Part shown: in pieces, positions 7,565 to 16,952 of the stretch
Position numbering within the stretch: the stretch's first letter is position 1
How the letters are laid out: the number at the start of each line of letters is the position of its first letter
DNA from: Spirosoma rigui
GTDB taxonomy: Bacteria; Bacteroidota; Bacteroidia; Cytophagales; Spirosomataceae
Direction of reading: 5' to 3'
Length of the DNA stretch: 64,000 nucleotides
NCBI RefSeq assembly: GCF_002067135.1
Contig: NZ_CP020105.1
Coordinates: 1,364,001-1,428,000, forward strand
The notes under the pieces: model-generated
Database searches by the model: none
What the model was told of the DNA's origin: nothing
Seen by the model: only the letters and a program-made list of their open reading frames with translations
Made by a program: the position numbers and the translations under genes

Positions 7565-8985
7565 CCGCGACTGCATTTTGGAAGACGTATCTCTGGAACC
7601 ATCTGGGCTTTACCGGCCTGGACAGCGAAGAGTACAACCGACGCACCACCGCTGTTCAACTGGGTTTTTTTACGGCAATTTCCGGACTCATTTATTCGCT
7701 CATCTACGTCTGGCTGGGGTTTCCGGGTATGACGGTGCCGTCACTTACGTATGTCGTGCTATTTTTTCTGGCGCTGGGCTACCTGGCTCTGACCCGAAAA
7801 TTTCACGTGTACAAGTATATTCAACTGGGACTGATTTTACTGCTCCCGCTGGCTAACCACCTCTACGTAGGTGGATTTGTTGAAAGCAGCGTCGTTATCC
7901 TGGCGAGTTTTATTACCCCCGTCATTGCCCTGACGTTCGTAAGCCGAAACACATCCCGGCTTTTCTTCTACCTGTTCATTGCCGTTATTCTCATCGGTGG
8001 TCTTTGGGAGCTGTTCATCTTCCCCCCCGCAAGGCAGTTGCCCGATTTCGTTATCTCGACCTTTTTTACGGCCAACATCATCTTTATTTCGGTAATTATT
8101 TACCTGCTGATCGATGGTTTTCTTAAAAAACAGGAGGAACTGCGTCGCGAACTACGGCAGTCGCTGGATACACTTCGTACTACGCAGAATCAGCTGATCC
8201 AGGCCGAAAAAATGGCTAGTCTGGGCGAGCTGACAGCGGGTATTGCCCACGAGATTCAAAACCCGCTCAACTTTGTCAATAACTTCTCCGATGTTTCGGT
8301 CGAGTTGCTCGATGAGTTGACCGATGAGCAGCAAAAAGCGGAGCGTGACCCGGGTCTGGAAGCCGATCTACTGGCCGATTTGCGGCAGAACCTCCAGAAA
8401 ATTGCGCAGCACGGCGGGCGGGCCAGCAGCATTGTACATGGTATGCTCGAACACAGCCGGACCAGCACCGGCCGGCGCGAACCCACCGATATTAACATCC
8501 TGGCCGAAGAATATTTTCACCTGGCCTATCATGGTCTGCGGGCCAAAGACGAGAACGTAGCAACGGGGCGCTTCAGCTGCGAGCTGGTCCGGAACTTTTC
8601 CCCCAACCTGGGGCTGGTTACGATCGTCCCGCAGGATATTGGCCGGGTATTGCTTAACCTGTTTAACAACGCGTTTTACGCCGTACGGCAGCGCCAGAAA
8701 TCGGCACTGGCCGGTTACCAGCCTACCGTTACGGTCAGTACCGTTCTGGGCAAAGACACGGTCGAAATCCGGATCGCTGATAACGGGTCGGGCATCCCTG
8801 AATCGGTAAAGGATAAAATCTTTCAGCCTTTTTTCACTACCAAGCCCACCGGTCAGGGTACGGGTCTGGGGCTTTCGCTGAGCTACGACATCATTACAAA
8901 AGGGCACCTGGGGGCGTTGCTGGTTCACAGTCAGGAGGGGCAAGGCTCCGAGTTCGTCATTCAGTTACCCATAACCCCGGCCTGA
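7561..8985 (+). CDS. Membrane sensor histidine kinase
   Basis: The 474-residue kinase has about six transmembrane helices (residues 33-185), a short coiled coil (188-216), a HisKA dimerisation domain with the phospho-acceptor H230 in 'AGIAHEIQNPLN', and a HATPase domain with the N box 'LLNLFNNAFYAV', G1 'IADNGSGIPE' and G2 'GQGTGLGLSLSY'. It belongs to the common Bacteroidota class lacking PAS and receiver domains. No response regulator lies nearby, so the partner must be encoded elsewhere. The 4-base ATGA overlap with the seven-helix protein suggests that it senses something produced or bound by the two preceding proteins. Confidence 0.9.
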   Translation: MTATAFWKTYLWNHLGFTGLDSEEYNRRTTAVQLGFFTAISGLIYSLIYVWLGFPGMTVPSLTYVVLFFLALGYLALTRKFHVYKYIQLGLILLLPLANHLYVGGFVESSVVILASFITPVIALTFVSRNTSRLFFYLFIAVILIGGLWELFIFPPARQLPDFVISTFFTANIIFISVIIYLLIDGFLKKQEELRRELRQSLDTLRTTQNQLIQAEKMASLGELTAGIAHEIQNPLNFVNNFSDVSVELLDELTDEQQKAERDPGLEADLLADLRQNLQKIAQHGGRASSIVHGMLEHSRTSTGRREPTDINILAEEYFHLAYHGLRAKDENVATGRFSCELVRNFSPNLGLVTIVPQDIGRVLLNLFNNAFYAVRQRQKSALAGYQPTVTVSTVLGKDTVEIRIADNGSGIPESVKDKIFQPFFTTKPTGQGTGLGLSLSYDIITKGHLGALLVHSQEGQGSEFVIQLPITPA

Positions 8986-9061
8986 GAATAGCGAGTAAAA
9001 CACCGAAGCCCGACCGATGAACTACCATCGGTCGGGCTTCGGTGTTTTACTCGCTATTCTC
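8984..9061. terminator. Bidirectional terminator, 36-base perfect palindrome arms
   Basis: Arms 8984-9019 and 9026-9061 are perfectly complementary around a 6-base loop. The left arm begins inside the kinase stop codon, and the right arm ends 13 bases before the stop of the convergent M28 peptidase gene. A/T-rich outer segments give T-rich ends in both directions. The stem is much longer than a terminator needs. Confidence 0.75.
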
Positions 9062-9074
9062 AAGTCTGATTTAC

Positions 9075-10670
9075 CTACTGCTTGTTGCTGTCGACAACCA
9101 GGCGCTGGTCGCGGTTGGCAATTTCCCAGGCGGTATAGAAGACAAGCCGGGCTGATTTCTCGGCCAGCTTAAAATCTATTTTTTCGACATCGTCCGTTGG
9201 CTTGTGGTAATCGGCGTGGAGTCCGTTGAAATAGAAGATAATTGGAATCTGGTGCTTGGCGAAGTTGTAATGGTCGGAGCGGTAATAAATGCGCTGAGCA
9301 TCTTTGGGATCGTTGTACTTGTAATCCAGCTCCATGTTGATGTGTTTCTTATTAGTCTCTTCGCTAATCTTGTGCAGGTCCGACGAAAGTTTGTCGGAGC
9401 CAATGACGTAGATGTAATTAGTCGATTTGCCCTCATGCAGATCATCGATCCGGCCAACCATGTCGATATTCAGATCAGCAACCGTCTTGTCGAGGGGTAG
9501 CACCGGGCTCATGTCAGCGTAGTATTCGGAGCCGAGCAGGCCCTTTTCTTCGCCGGATACGGTCAAGAACAAAATGGATCGGCGGGGACCTTTGCCGGCC
9601 GCTTTCGCTTTCGCAAAAGCCTGTGCAATTTCCAGTACCGACACCGTACCCGATCCGTCGTCATTAGCACCGTTGTTAATCTGTCCATCGGCGCTGATGC
9701 CAATGTGGTCGTAGTGCGATGAGACGATCAGGACTTCATCCTTTTTATCGGTCCCTTCGATAAAGCCCAGTACGTTCGATGATTCTGTTTTTTCGTCAAT
9801 CCGGTCGGCCTTGACGGCTACATTGCCCGTAAGCGCTGCCGTTGCTGGCTTCTCTGCTTTTGCCGTCTGCGCGATTACCTGGTTCAAGGCTGTTTCGGTC
9901 GTGTTCAGCAAGGCAGAAGCCATGTTGGTCGAGACCAGAAAAACACCCACTGAGCTAACGTTTTCCGTACCCGGCTTGAGGCTCATTCGGTTGAATCGGG
10001 CCATCATCGCGCTACGTTGCGTAAGCAGCTGCTTAAACGCATCGGCCGATTCTGCCGCAATAATAAAAACCTGAGCCGCCCCTTTCTCTTTAGCCAGCAC
10101 GCTCTTGGCCCGCCACCCGTTTGGTCCGCCCCATTTCGAAGATTCGGTCGTGCCACCAATCCGGTTTTTGCCGTCGGTGGTCTTTGGCTCATCATCCAGA
10201 ATGACTACTGCTTTACCTTTGACATCGCGACCGGCGTAGTCGTCATAGGCTGCGTCGCCGATGCCGTACCCGACAAATACAGTTTCGTAACTGGTTTCGG
10301 TGGGCAGGTAGAGCAGGCCGTTGGGCAGAAAATCTTTCTGAACCTCAAAGCGTTTGTCGCCTGCTTTGACGTAGACTTCTCCCCAGGTTTTTTTGTAGAG
10401 CGTGTACGGTTGCTGGTAGCCCAGCTTACCGTCGGCGGCTTTAACGAGTGGTTTCAGGCCCTCGGCCGCAAACTGGCTGGCAATGTACTCGGCGGCTTTA
10501 CGCTGGCCACGCGTACCTGTTTCGCGGCCCTCCATATCGTCAGCGGCCAGCACCCGCAGGTGCTTTTCCAGGTCAGCGGCTGTGATTGTACTGGCAAATT
10601 TATCCTGTGCGCGGCTGGCAAAGGGCAGGGCAAGCAGCCCGGCAGCCAGCATTAGTTGTTGATAGGTCAT
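9075..10670 (-). CDS. M28 family zinc aminopeptidase, secreted
   Basis: The 531-residue product starts at the ATG at 10670, giving a signal peptide (about 1-20, ending ASRAQ). Metal ligands of clan MH are visible: His in 'SSHYDHIG', Asp in 'NNGANDDGSG', the Glu pair in 'VSGEEKGLLGS', Asp in 'LNIDMVGR' and the final His in 'GLHADYHKPTDDVEKI'. A PA-like insert (roughly residues 110-250) lies between the N-terminal segment and the catalytic core. It is expected to act in the periplasm or outside the cell, releasing N-terminal amino acids from peptides. It is convergent with the histidine kinase and separated from the next minus-strand gene by 115 bases. Confidence 0.92.
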   Translation of the reverse strand: MTYQQLMLAAGLLALPFASRAQDKFASTITAADLEKHLRVLAADDMEGRETGTRGQRKAAEYIASQFAAEGLKPLVKAADGKLGYQQPYTLYKKTWGEVYVKAGDKRFEVQKDFLPNGLLYLPTETSYETVFVGYGIGDAAYDDYAGRDVKGKAVVILDDEPKTTDGKNRIGGTTESSKWGGPNGWRAKSVLAKEKGAAQVFIIAAESADAFKQLLTQRSAMMARFNRMSLKPGTENVSSVGVFLVSTNMASALLNTTETALNQVIAQTAKAEKPATAALTGNVAVKADRIDEKTESSNVLGFIEGTDKKDEVLIVSSHYDHIGISADGQINNGANDDGSGTVSVLEIAQAFAKAKAAGKGPRRSILFLTVSGEEKGLLGSEYYADMSPVLPLDKTVADLNIDMVGRIDDLHEGKSTNYIYVIGSDKLSSDLHKISEETNKKHINMELDYKYNDPKDAQRIYYRSDHYNFAKHQIPIIFYFNGLHADYHKPTDDVEKIDFKLAEKSARLVFYTAWEIANRDQRLVVDSNKQ

Positions 10671-10785
10671 TAAGGTATTTTTTGGTAACGTAGGGAATTG
10701 CGACAACCAATATACGGTACAGAACTGACATGAGCGAAATTGGACTCGGCTTATCCGCATTACGTGCTCATGAACTGAATCTCGG

Positions 10786-11817
10786 TCAGCGCCGGTAAAC
10801 CGATTGATCGGGCGTTGGTGAATGCCTCTGACGCAGCAACAAGGGCAAAATAAAGAAGCTCAGGCTGCTCAGCAGGAGCGAAAATCCCATTTGAACGGCA
10901 TGCAGAAACGTAGCGGTAATGACGGCGCCGGTCTCGTTCAGGCCATAGAGCATCAGCACTCGGCTCACCAGGAAGTGGTACGTGCCCAGACCGCCCTGCG
11001 TGGGAACGGCCAGCCCACCCAGTGAACTGACGGTCAAGACGGTCAGGGCAGCCGTGGGTGGTAAGGTCGTTGTTTGGGGCGACGCAAAGAAGAGTACGTA
11101 GGTGATCAGGAAAACCCACACGTTCGACAGCACCGTGAGCGTAACAAACAAGCCGGGTTGTTGCAACTGGCGGATGCCCATGAACCCCTGCCCAACGTCG
11201 CGCCCGATGCCCAACAGGCGACGAGTAAGTGTATGCTGACGAATTACTTCCTGCCGGGCCAGTCCGTAGAGGATACCAGCCAGGATTGCCAGTCCCATGA
11301 CCAGCACCCCCGCCAGTACGCCCGACCGGCTGAACAGCGCAAACCGATCTTGCAGCGGAGCCAGCAGGTTGACAATATACTGACCTACCCGGTCGAATGC
11401 CAGTAGCAGCGTCAGGCCAATAAGCAACGCCAGCATAACGAGGTCGATAACGCGCTCGGCAACGACCGAGCCAATTCCCTGGGCAATAGGAACACCATCA
11501 GTACGCTGGAGCGTGCCGCAACGGGTAAGCTCACCAGCCCCGGGCACAATCATGCTCGCCAGTGTACCCGCCAGCAGGGCGATAACGGTACGAAAAAGTG
11601 AAGGGCGGTACCCCAGCGCCTGTAACGTCAGCTGCCACCGCAGGGCCCGCGTGAGGTGATACAGGCTAATCAGTATCCCTACCAGCGCCAGCCAGTAATA
11701 GTTAGCCCGTCGGAACTGCCTCGCCAATTCAGTCAGTGGTACGTCTTTCAGGACGTAGTATAAAAGACCGATAGCCAGCGCAATAGACGCCAGCTGGCGG
11801 AAAAGAGGCTTGTTCAT
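10786..11817 (-). CDS. Flippase-like integral membrane protein (LPG synthase TM region family)
   Basis: A 343-residue membrane protein with about eight helices. It matches the lysylphosphatidylglycerol synthase transmembrane/UPF0104 family: 'FRRANYYWLALVGILISL', 'RALRWQLTLQALG', 'GAGELTRCGTL', 'ERVIDLVML' and 'QGGLGTYHFLVSRVL'. The ATG at 11817 was chosen because upstream in-frame codons encode a charged, poorly conserved stretch. There is no C-terminal aminoacyl transferase domain, so lipid lysylation is unlikely; members near glycan genes are thought to handle lipid-linked intermediates. It is divergent from the 699-residue membrane protein at 11948 and may belong to the same glycan region. 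Confidence 0.82.
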   Translation of the reverse strand: MNKPLFRQLASIALAIGLLYYVLKDVPLTELARQFRRANYYWLALVGILISLYHLTRALRWQLTLQALGYRPSLFRTVIALLAGTLASMIVPGAGELTRCGTLQRTDGVPIAQGIGSVVAERVIDLVMLALLIGLTLLLAFDRVGQYIVNLLAPLQDRFALFSRSGVLAGVLVMGLAILAGILYGLARQEVIRQHTLTRRLLGIGRDVGQGFMGIRQLQQPGLFVTLTVLSNVWVFLITYVLFFASPQTTTLPPTAALTVLTVSSLGGLAVPTQGGLGTYHFLVSRVLMLYGLNETGAVITATFLHAVQMGFSLLLSSLSFFILPLLLRQRHSPTPDQSVYRR

Positions 11818-11947
11818 GTGGGCAAGTTCGGTATTTTTGTAAACAGATGATTCGCCACGTATCGATCTGGCACGGTATTCGTAGTTTTGATTAGTACGTA
11901 TCCCATTGGTACGCTTCCCATACAATAATCCTTCCGTAGCCTAACTC

Positions 11948-14047
11948 ATGTCGAAAAAAAGGAAAGGTTCGCCCGTTGGATCGGTACCCCCTTCAGCCAA
12001 CCGACCTGCCCCGCTCCCGCATAAATCTCCGACCGTATCGGCTTCTGCGCCAGTGGCAACATCCGCCAGCCGCATTGCTGAAGACGATACCACCCGGCCC
12101 TTTGAGCTGATCCGGTTCGACAAGCGGGTGAAATGGTTCATCGGTATTTGTATTGGGCTGTTCATCATCTTGACGCTGGCGAAAATTAATTATTCGTCCA
12201 TCGGTATGTGGAATACGGTCCTGCCCGACGGGTCCGATGCCAAACGCGGGGTTGTCTCGGGAACGCCTAAATCCATCCGAATCGATGAATGGGCTATCGT
12301 GACGCCATTTATGCTCTCGCAGGCTCATCAGGGATTTCCACTAGAAAATACGGCTATCGGGGGCGAGCGGGTGAGCTTACTGGGGTACTACCCGGTTAAG
12401 CATTTTGTTACCGTCTTCCGGCCTGACTACTGGGGCTTTCATATACTGGATATTGAGCGGGCTTTTGCCTGGCATTGGAACTTCGTCATCTTTTTCAACC
12501 TGATTGCGGTTACGCTGGTGTTTCTGCTACTGACACGTAATCAATTCTGGTTGTCCCTACTTGGTGCCTGCTGGCTTATATTTTCGCCGGGCTTTGCCTG
12601 GTGGTCCTTCTTTTTACTGACCAGTATTTTTGGCGGATGCGTGCTGTTATTATCGTCGGCATACGTTTTCTACGCTAGATCAACCCGGACAATCCTGATC
12701 GCGAGTCTGGCATTTACGTGGTCCCTGGCAACATTTGCCCTTATCATATACCCGCCTTATCAGGTACCTCTCGGCTACCTGCTCATGTTCCTGTTAGCCG
12801 GTTTTGTGTGGCGCGACTTTAATAAAGTTGCTCTATTCGACAAAATAGGATTAAAGCTCGGTTCCTTCGCGGTTGCTTTTGCGTTGCTGGGCCTGATCTT
12901 CTATTTCTTCTACGTCGATGCTAAATCGACTATCGATGTCATGTCGAATACGGCTTACCCCGGTAAACGGAGTGAGTTGGGTGGTACCGGTTTTGTTGCC
13001 AATTGGTTTTCTGAGTATTACTCAGGCTGGTTGGTGACCAACGAAAAGTTTCCGCAGGGTTGGCTTAATATCTGCGAACTATCCCATTTTATTACATTCA
13101 CGCCGATCATTGCGCTGTGCCTGGGTGTCTATTTTATGAGGCTGCGTAAGGTTGACCCCCTACTGATGATCCTGCTGGTATATGTCTTGTTTCAACTGGT
13201 CTGGATTGAGGTTGGCTTCCCGGCTTGGCTGGCAAAGGCGACCCTGTTTGATGTTAGCCCCACCCGACGAACTCAGATTCCGTTTGGCATTGCCAATGTT
13301 ATTCTGACGGTACTGTACCTGAATTACATCAGAATACACTCCGTAAAACTAAGTAGTGGCCTATCGGCCTTGTTAATAGCGGCTGTTGTGGGCGTTATGG
13401 TTTTCGCGGCCTGGCTCAACCTGACGGATGCCAATGGGTTTTATAAAGTACACCAGCTGGTTTTGCCAACGGCTTTCTTTCTGGCGCTAAACTACCTGCT
13501 GTTGCCTGTTGCGTCGCTTCGGCATAAAGAGCTAATCGTAGCCGGATCGCTGGTGCTGTTTACGCTGCCAAATCTTAAGGTCAATCCGGTTAGTAAAGGT
13601 CTTTCACCCATCACCGACAATGCCCTCTACAAAAAAGTACTTGAAGTTCATGAGCAGGACCCGAAAGCGCGCTGGCTGGTGCTGGGGAGTCAATACATCA
13701 CCTACCTGGTAACGGCAACGGGCGTCAATCAATTGAGTGGCGTAAAGAGCGTGCCGGACTTTACAACGATGAAGGTGCTGGATCCCGGTATGAAGCGGCA
13801 GGTGGCCTACAATCGTTACGCACACTCAGTATATAATTCATACATTGATCCAGCCCATCCCGACTCGGTTCTCATCCAGAATACGTTTGAAGATGGCTAC
13901 CAGGTAGGACTGGACCCCTGTTCGCCGAAGTTGCAGAGTCTGAACGTACGCTACTTCGTGTTCGACCACCAGCCCCAGCCGGTTGAAATTCGCTGTCTTA
14001 CGCCGGTTGCTACGCTTGGCGGCTTATCAATTTATAAACGGCAGTAA
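11948..14047 (+). CDS. Large multi-pass membrane protein, GT-C-like candidate
   Basis: A 699-residue protein with a Pro/Ser-rich cytoplasmic tail (residues 1-55), then about twelve to thirteen hydrophobic helices and a C-terminal soluble segment (about 560-699). The loop after helix 1 contains 'SIRIDEWAIVTPFMLSQ' and 'DYWGFHILD', acidic motifs often found in the first extracytoplasmic loop of GT-C transferases and DUF7657-like proteins. I cannot name the family with certainty. The next genes, a dolichol-phosphate-mannose-synthase-like GT2 and a DUF2304 protein, commonly accompany GT-C enzymes that use polyprenyl-phosphate sugars, so transfer of a sugar on the periplasmic face is the best inference. 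Confidence 0.6.
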   Translation: MSKKRKGSPVGSVPPSANRPAPLPHKSPTVSASAPVATSASRIAEDDTTRPFELIRFDKRVKWFIGICIGLFIILTLAKINYSSIGMWNTVLPDGSDAKRGVVSGTPKSIRIDEWAIVTPFMLSQAHQGFPLENTAIGGERVSLLGYYPVKHFVTVFRPDYWGFHILDIERAFAWHWNFVIFFNLIAVTLVFLLLTRNQFWLSLLGACWLIFSPGFAWWSFFLLTSIFGGCVLLLSSAYVFYARSTRTILIASLAFTWSLATFALIIYPPYQVPLGYLLMFLLAGFVWRDFNKVALFDKIGLKLGSFAVAFALLGLIFYFFYVDAKSTIDVMSNTAYPGKRSELGGTGFVANWFSEYYSGWLVTNEKFPQGWLNICELSHFITFTPIIALCLGVYFMRLRKVDPLLMILLVYVLFQLVWIEVGFPAWLAKATLFDVSPTRRTQIPFGIANVILTVLYLNYIRIHSVKLSSGLSALLIAAVVGVMVFAAWLNLTDANGFYKVHQLVLPTAFFLALNYLLLPVASLRHKELIVAGSLVLFTLPNLKVNPVSKGLSPITDNALYKKVLEVHEQDPKARWLVLGSQYITYLVTATGVNQLSGVKSVPDFTTMKVLDPGMKRQVAYNRYAHSVYNSYIDPAHPDSVLIQNTFEDGYQVGLDPCSPKLQSLNVRYFVFDHQPQPVEIRCLTPVATLGGLSIYKRQ

Positions 14048-14058
14048 TCCTCACAGCC

Positions 14059-14796
14059 ATGAAGAACGGGCCGCGCATACTGATTATCATACCGTGTTAC
14101 AACGAGGAGAAAACGATTGCCTCAGTGGTGGATCAGATCGCTCAATGCCGGGCGCGACACGGTCTTAATCTCGACATTCTGGTTGTCAATGACTGCTCAC
14201 GGGATAATACGCTGGCCCGGATTCAGGAGTTGGACTGCATGTACCTGGACCTGCCCATCAATCTGGGCATTGGAGGAGCCATGCATAGTGGCTATCGGTT
14301 TGCTTATCGGCACGGCTATGCTATTGCCGTTCAGGTCGACGGGGATGGCCAGCACCCGGCCGATAAGCTACCTGTTTTGCTGGCACCGCTGCTGAACGAC
14401 GAAGCGGATATTGTTATTGGCTCCCGGTTCCTGAACCGCGTGGGCTTTCAGTCGACCTTCGCGCGCCGGGCGGGTATCGGCTTTTTCATGTATTTAAACT
14501 GGCTGCTCATTGGCCAGACTATCCGGGATAGTACGTCGGGTTTCCGGGCCATGAACAGCCGGACGCTCGCCATCGTTGATCGCTACTACCCGGACGAGTA
14601 TCCTGAGCCGGAAGCCATTGTCCAGTTTGGTCTGCATAAACTGCGTATTCTGGAGGTACCGGTTGAAATGCTGGAGCGCCAGGGGGGAGTGTCCTCCATT
14701 ACGTCGCTGAACTCCATTTACTACATGATGAAGGTGACACTTGGGTCCCTGTTTATCTTTCTGAGATTAAAAAATAGTCGCCGGCAATGGATATAA
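14059..14796 (+). CDS. Glycosyltransferase family 2, polyprenyl-phosphate glycosyl transferase-like
   Basis: This 245-residue GT-A enzyme begins 'ILIIIPCYNEEKTI' and has the donor-binding 'VQVDGDGQHP' (residues 91-100), 'IVIGSRF' and 'DSTSGFRAMN', all typical of the DPM1/polyprenyl-phosphate mannosyl or glucosyl transferase branch. It has only one hydrophobic segment near the C-terminus (about 222-238), so it needs a membrane partner. The last 10 bases overlap the DUF2304 gene, a frequent small membrane companion of these enzymes. Together with the 699-residue protein 11 bases upstream it likely builds lipid-linked sugar donors for surface glycans. Confidence 0.88.
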   Translation: MKNGPRILIIIPCYNEEKTIASVVDQIAQCRARHGLNLDILVVNDCSRDNTLARIQELDCMYLDLPINLGIGGAMHSGYRFAYRHGYAIAVQVDGDGQHPADKLPVLLAPLLNDEADIVIGSRFLNRVGFQSTFARRAGIGFFMYLNWLLIGQTIRDSTSGFRAMNSRTLAIVDRYYPDEYPEPEAIVQFGLHKLRILEVPVEMLERQGGVSSITSLNSIYYMMKVTLGSLFIFLRLKNSRRQWI

Positions 14797-15170
14797 TACC
14801 TTTCAAGGTGCAGATAATCAGTATACTGAGTGTGCTGGTCTTCATGTATGTCGTAATCCGGTTAATTGTCCGCGGTAAGCTTCGGGAAGAATACTCTATC
14901 GTCTGGATACTGGGCACATTCGTACTGATTATCTTTTCAATCTGGCGACAGGGTCTGCAAAAAATATCGGCATTGCTGAACGTATCTTACGCGCCTTCTC
15001 TGCTGTTCCTGATCGCTATTTTTGCCATCATCTGTTTCCTGCTTCACATATCGGTTGTGATATCTAAACTTCAGTCGCAGATAAAAGACCTGGCGTACGA
15101 ACTGGCGATTCTCAAACAGCAGGCCAGCCAAGGCAAGCCAATCGATCCGCTAACAGGGGAGCAGCGTTGA
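14787..15170 (+). CDS. DUF2304 small membrane protein
   Basis: A 127-residue protein with three helices (about 8-28, 37-57 and 71-92) followed by a charged helical tail with heptad spacing. The motif 'RGKLREEYSIVWILG' between helices 1 and 2 is characteristic of DUF2304. Family members sit next to DPM-like glycosyltransferases and probably anchor or stabilise them, similar in principle to DPM2/DPM3. The gene overlaps the GT2 gene by 10 bases, supporting a shared complex. It ends the plus-strand glycan operon and is convergent with the GT11 gene. Confidence 0.82.
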   Translation: MDIIPFKVQIISILSVLVFMYVVIRLIVRGKLREEYSIVWILGTFVLIIFSIWRQGLQKISALLNVSYAPSLLFLIAIFAIICFLLHISVVISKLQSQIKDLAYELAILKQQASQGKPIDPLTGEQR

Positions 15171-15206
15171 ATTTACCGCAGTGAAGGTGGTGGAGGAAGT
15201 CGCTCA

Positions 15207-15228
15207 AAACGGGCTGCATGGACCGTTT
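15207..15228. terminator. Weak hairpin between convergent glycan genes
   Basis: Six-base arms (15207-15212 and 15223-15228) with a 10-base loop, in the 110-base gap between the DUF2304 gene and the convergent GT11 gene. There is no long T run, so termination by this hairpin is only a possibility. Confidence 0.25.
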
Positions 15229-15280
15229 CTAATAAATTTAGGTCAATTCTGATGCTGGTGATTGTTGAGATTCACCTTGT

Positions 15281-16135
15281 TTATAGGCTCACCCAGTGGT
15301 TAGGCAGTAATTGATCCGATGTTTTTGCGGTGAACCAGTTTCTGGGCGCAATCACAATTCGGCTGGGTTCAGCGTTAAGCCAAGCCCCCCACCAACTGAA
15401 TGAACTATTAGCAATGATGGCGTGACGGCACTGGCTCATCAGAAACATATCCTGCCAGCTATCAGGGCCTCGGTTTCCGTCTACATAGGTTGCCTGACCC
15501 AAAAGTGGTCCGAGTTCTTGCCTGACCCAGTCCAGGTCATCGGAGAAGACATAAAAGTCAGGACTGTCGATCTGTTTATTCACAACTGCAATAGCCTTCT
15601 TGTAATAATCTATGCCGCAGACCCCGTGATGTTGACTAGCATTGGTGTTGGTAACGTAATCGCCCCGCCGAACATGAACAAACACCGGGTTAGGTGAGCC
15701 AGCTATACAATCCTTAACCCGCCGGGTGAAATCGTTGATAGGCTTACGAAAAGTAAACTGTTGACGAACCGCGGACTTGACTGTTTTGAAGTAGTGTTCA
15801 GATTGCCAGTAGCCTACACATACGATGTGTTCTGCATAGGGTGGTAAGGGGAGAACGGCGGTTCCGGTGGTGGTCTCACGCAACAGAACCATACTCTGCG
15901 GAATAGGCAGTATTGCGCGCACAAGGTTGACCGGTGATGAACTCGGCTCTGCAATGCCAAAAGCATCTAACTCAAAGTGCCGGTATGTATAGTGCCGAAG
16001 TTTAGCCAGTAGCCTGTTCTTTAGCAAAAAACCGCTGGCTACAAGTTCTGTCTGGCGTTCGGTAGCTAGCCGGATACCAAATGCATATTGAAACATCTGA
16101 TTTCCCAGGCCGCCAATCAGTTCAACGACAATCAT
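15281..16135 (-). CDS. Alpha-1,2-fucosyltransferase (GT11)
   Basis: The 284-residue product opens with 'IGGLGNQMFQYAFG' and contains the GT11 motif 'VHVRRGDYV' (motif I, binding GDP-fucose), 'FYVFSDDLDWV' and 'ANSSFSWWGAWL', a complete set of family motifs. It transfers fucose from GDP-fucose to a galactose-type acceptor in a surface glycan; the acceptor is unknown. It is the last gene of a minus-strand group after GT2 and DUF268, with 40 bases to the preceding gene. The donor pathway is represented elsewhere in the window by manC (31949) and gmd (59512). Confidence 0.92.
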   Translation of the reverse strand: MIVVELIGGLGNQMFQYAFGIRLATERQTELVASGFLLKNRLLAKLRHYTYRHFELDAFGIAEPSSSPVNLVRAILPIPQSMVLLRETTTGTAVLPLPPYAEHIVCVGYWQSEHYFKTVKSAVRQQFTFRKPINDFTRRVKDCIAGSPNPVFVHVRRGDYVTNTNASQHHGVCGIDYYKKAIAVVNKQIDSPDFYVFSDDLDWVRQELGPLLGQATYVDGNRGPDSWQDMFLMSQCRHAIIANSSFSWWGAWLNAEPSRIVIAPRNWFTAKTSDQLLPNHWVSL

Positions 16136-16175
16136 AATGGGCTTTGACTTCGGCTTCTCATGCGATAAATTTTGC

Positions 16176-16952
16176 TTATTCGTGTTTGATCAGTTCAAAA
16201 ATGCCGCAGCCGTATGTGCAGCCGAAATTGGAACGCACAGCATCAGATGTCCAGTCGACATTCGCCACGAATTGCTCATTATCGTCAATATAAGAAAGGG
16301 ATTCGATGCGGTAGTCTTTGCTGAATAGCTGAATCAAGTAAGAGAGGTCAAAAACCCGGTGGGCGTTATAAACAATACCCTGAGGACCAATAGGAGAAGA
16401 AAAATAAAACCGCCCGCCCGGCTTCAGGATCTGGTGGATATTAGCCAATGCCTTTAAATGGCCGTCAACATCGATAGGATCACCATAGCGACCCAGTCCA
16501 AAATGTTCGATAGCATGTAAGGCTGAAATCGAATCCGTGTAATGAAGAAGGTCAGGTGGTAGTGCCATCAGATCCGCCTGCCGAAAGCGAACATTTGGAA
16601 TTACTTTGTTGAGCGGGCGTATATCAACGATTTCAATCGGCCTGAATGTCGCAACGTGCGCTACAAAGCCGTCGATACGTGAGCCAATATCCACATGTCG
16701 TATGGGTGTGTTGTGGAAGATTCGTTGTGCTACGTATAAATCCTGCTGAAAATAGTGTTTCACCAGATGGCCGCTTTCTGCGTAGCGATCGAATAGTGCC
16801 GGATAGTAGCCTCGTACAGGGAAATCGGAGCGCCCTTTCAACTGCTTTTTCAAGGCAGAGTAGTCACTGAAATAAGGCGGAACAGCCTTTAATCCACTCC
16901 AGATCACTTGCGTTCCAATTTTAAGTATTCGGCTAATCATACCTTCAGGCAT
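16176..16952 (-). CDS. DUF268 methyltransferase-like protein
   Basis: A 258-residue protein matching DUF268: 'RHVDIGSRIDGFVAHVATF' (a Rossmann-like first strand), 'RFRQADLMALP', 'SALHAIEHFGLGRYGDPID' and 'LKPGGRFYFSSPIG'. The layout is that of class I SAM-dependent methyltransferases, but the activity of DUF268 has not been shown as far as I know. The ATG at 16952 overlaps the end of the preceding GT2 gene by 8 bases; a second ATG at 16940 (five residues in) is equally possible. Its place between GT2 and GT11 suggests a role in modifying the same glycan. Confidence 0.8.
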   Translation of the reverse strand: MPEGMISRILKIGTQVIWSGLKAVPPYFSDYSALKKQLKGRSDFPVRGYYPALFDRYAESGHLVKHYFQQDLYVAQRIFHNTPIRHVDIGSRIDGFVAHVATFRPIEIVDIRPLNKVIPNVRFRQADLMALPPDLLHYTDSISALHAIEHFGLGRYGDPIDVDGHLKALANIHQILKPGGRFYFSSPIGPQGIVYNAHRVFDLSYLIQLFSKDYRIESLSYIDDNEQFVANVDWTSDAVRSNFGCTYGCGIFELIKHE

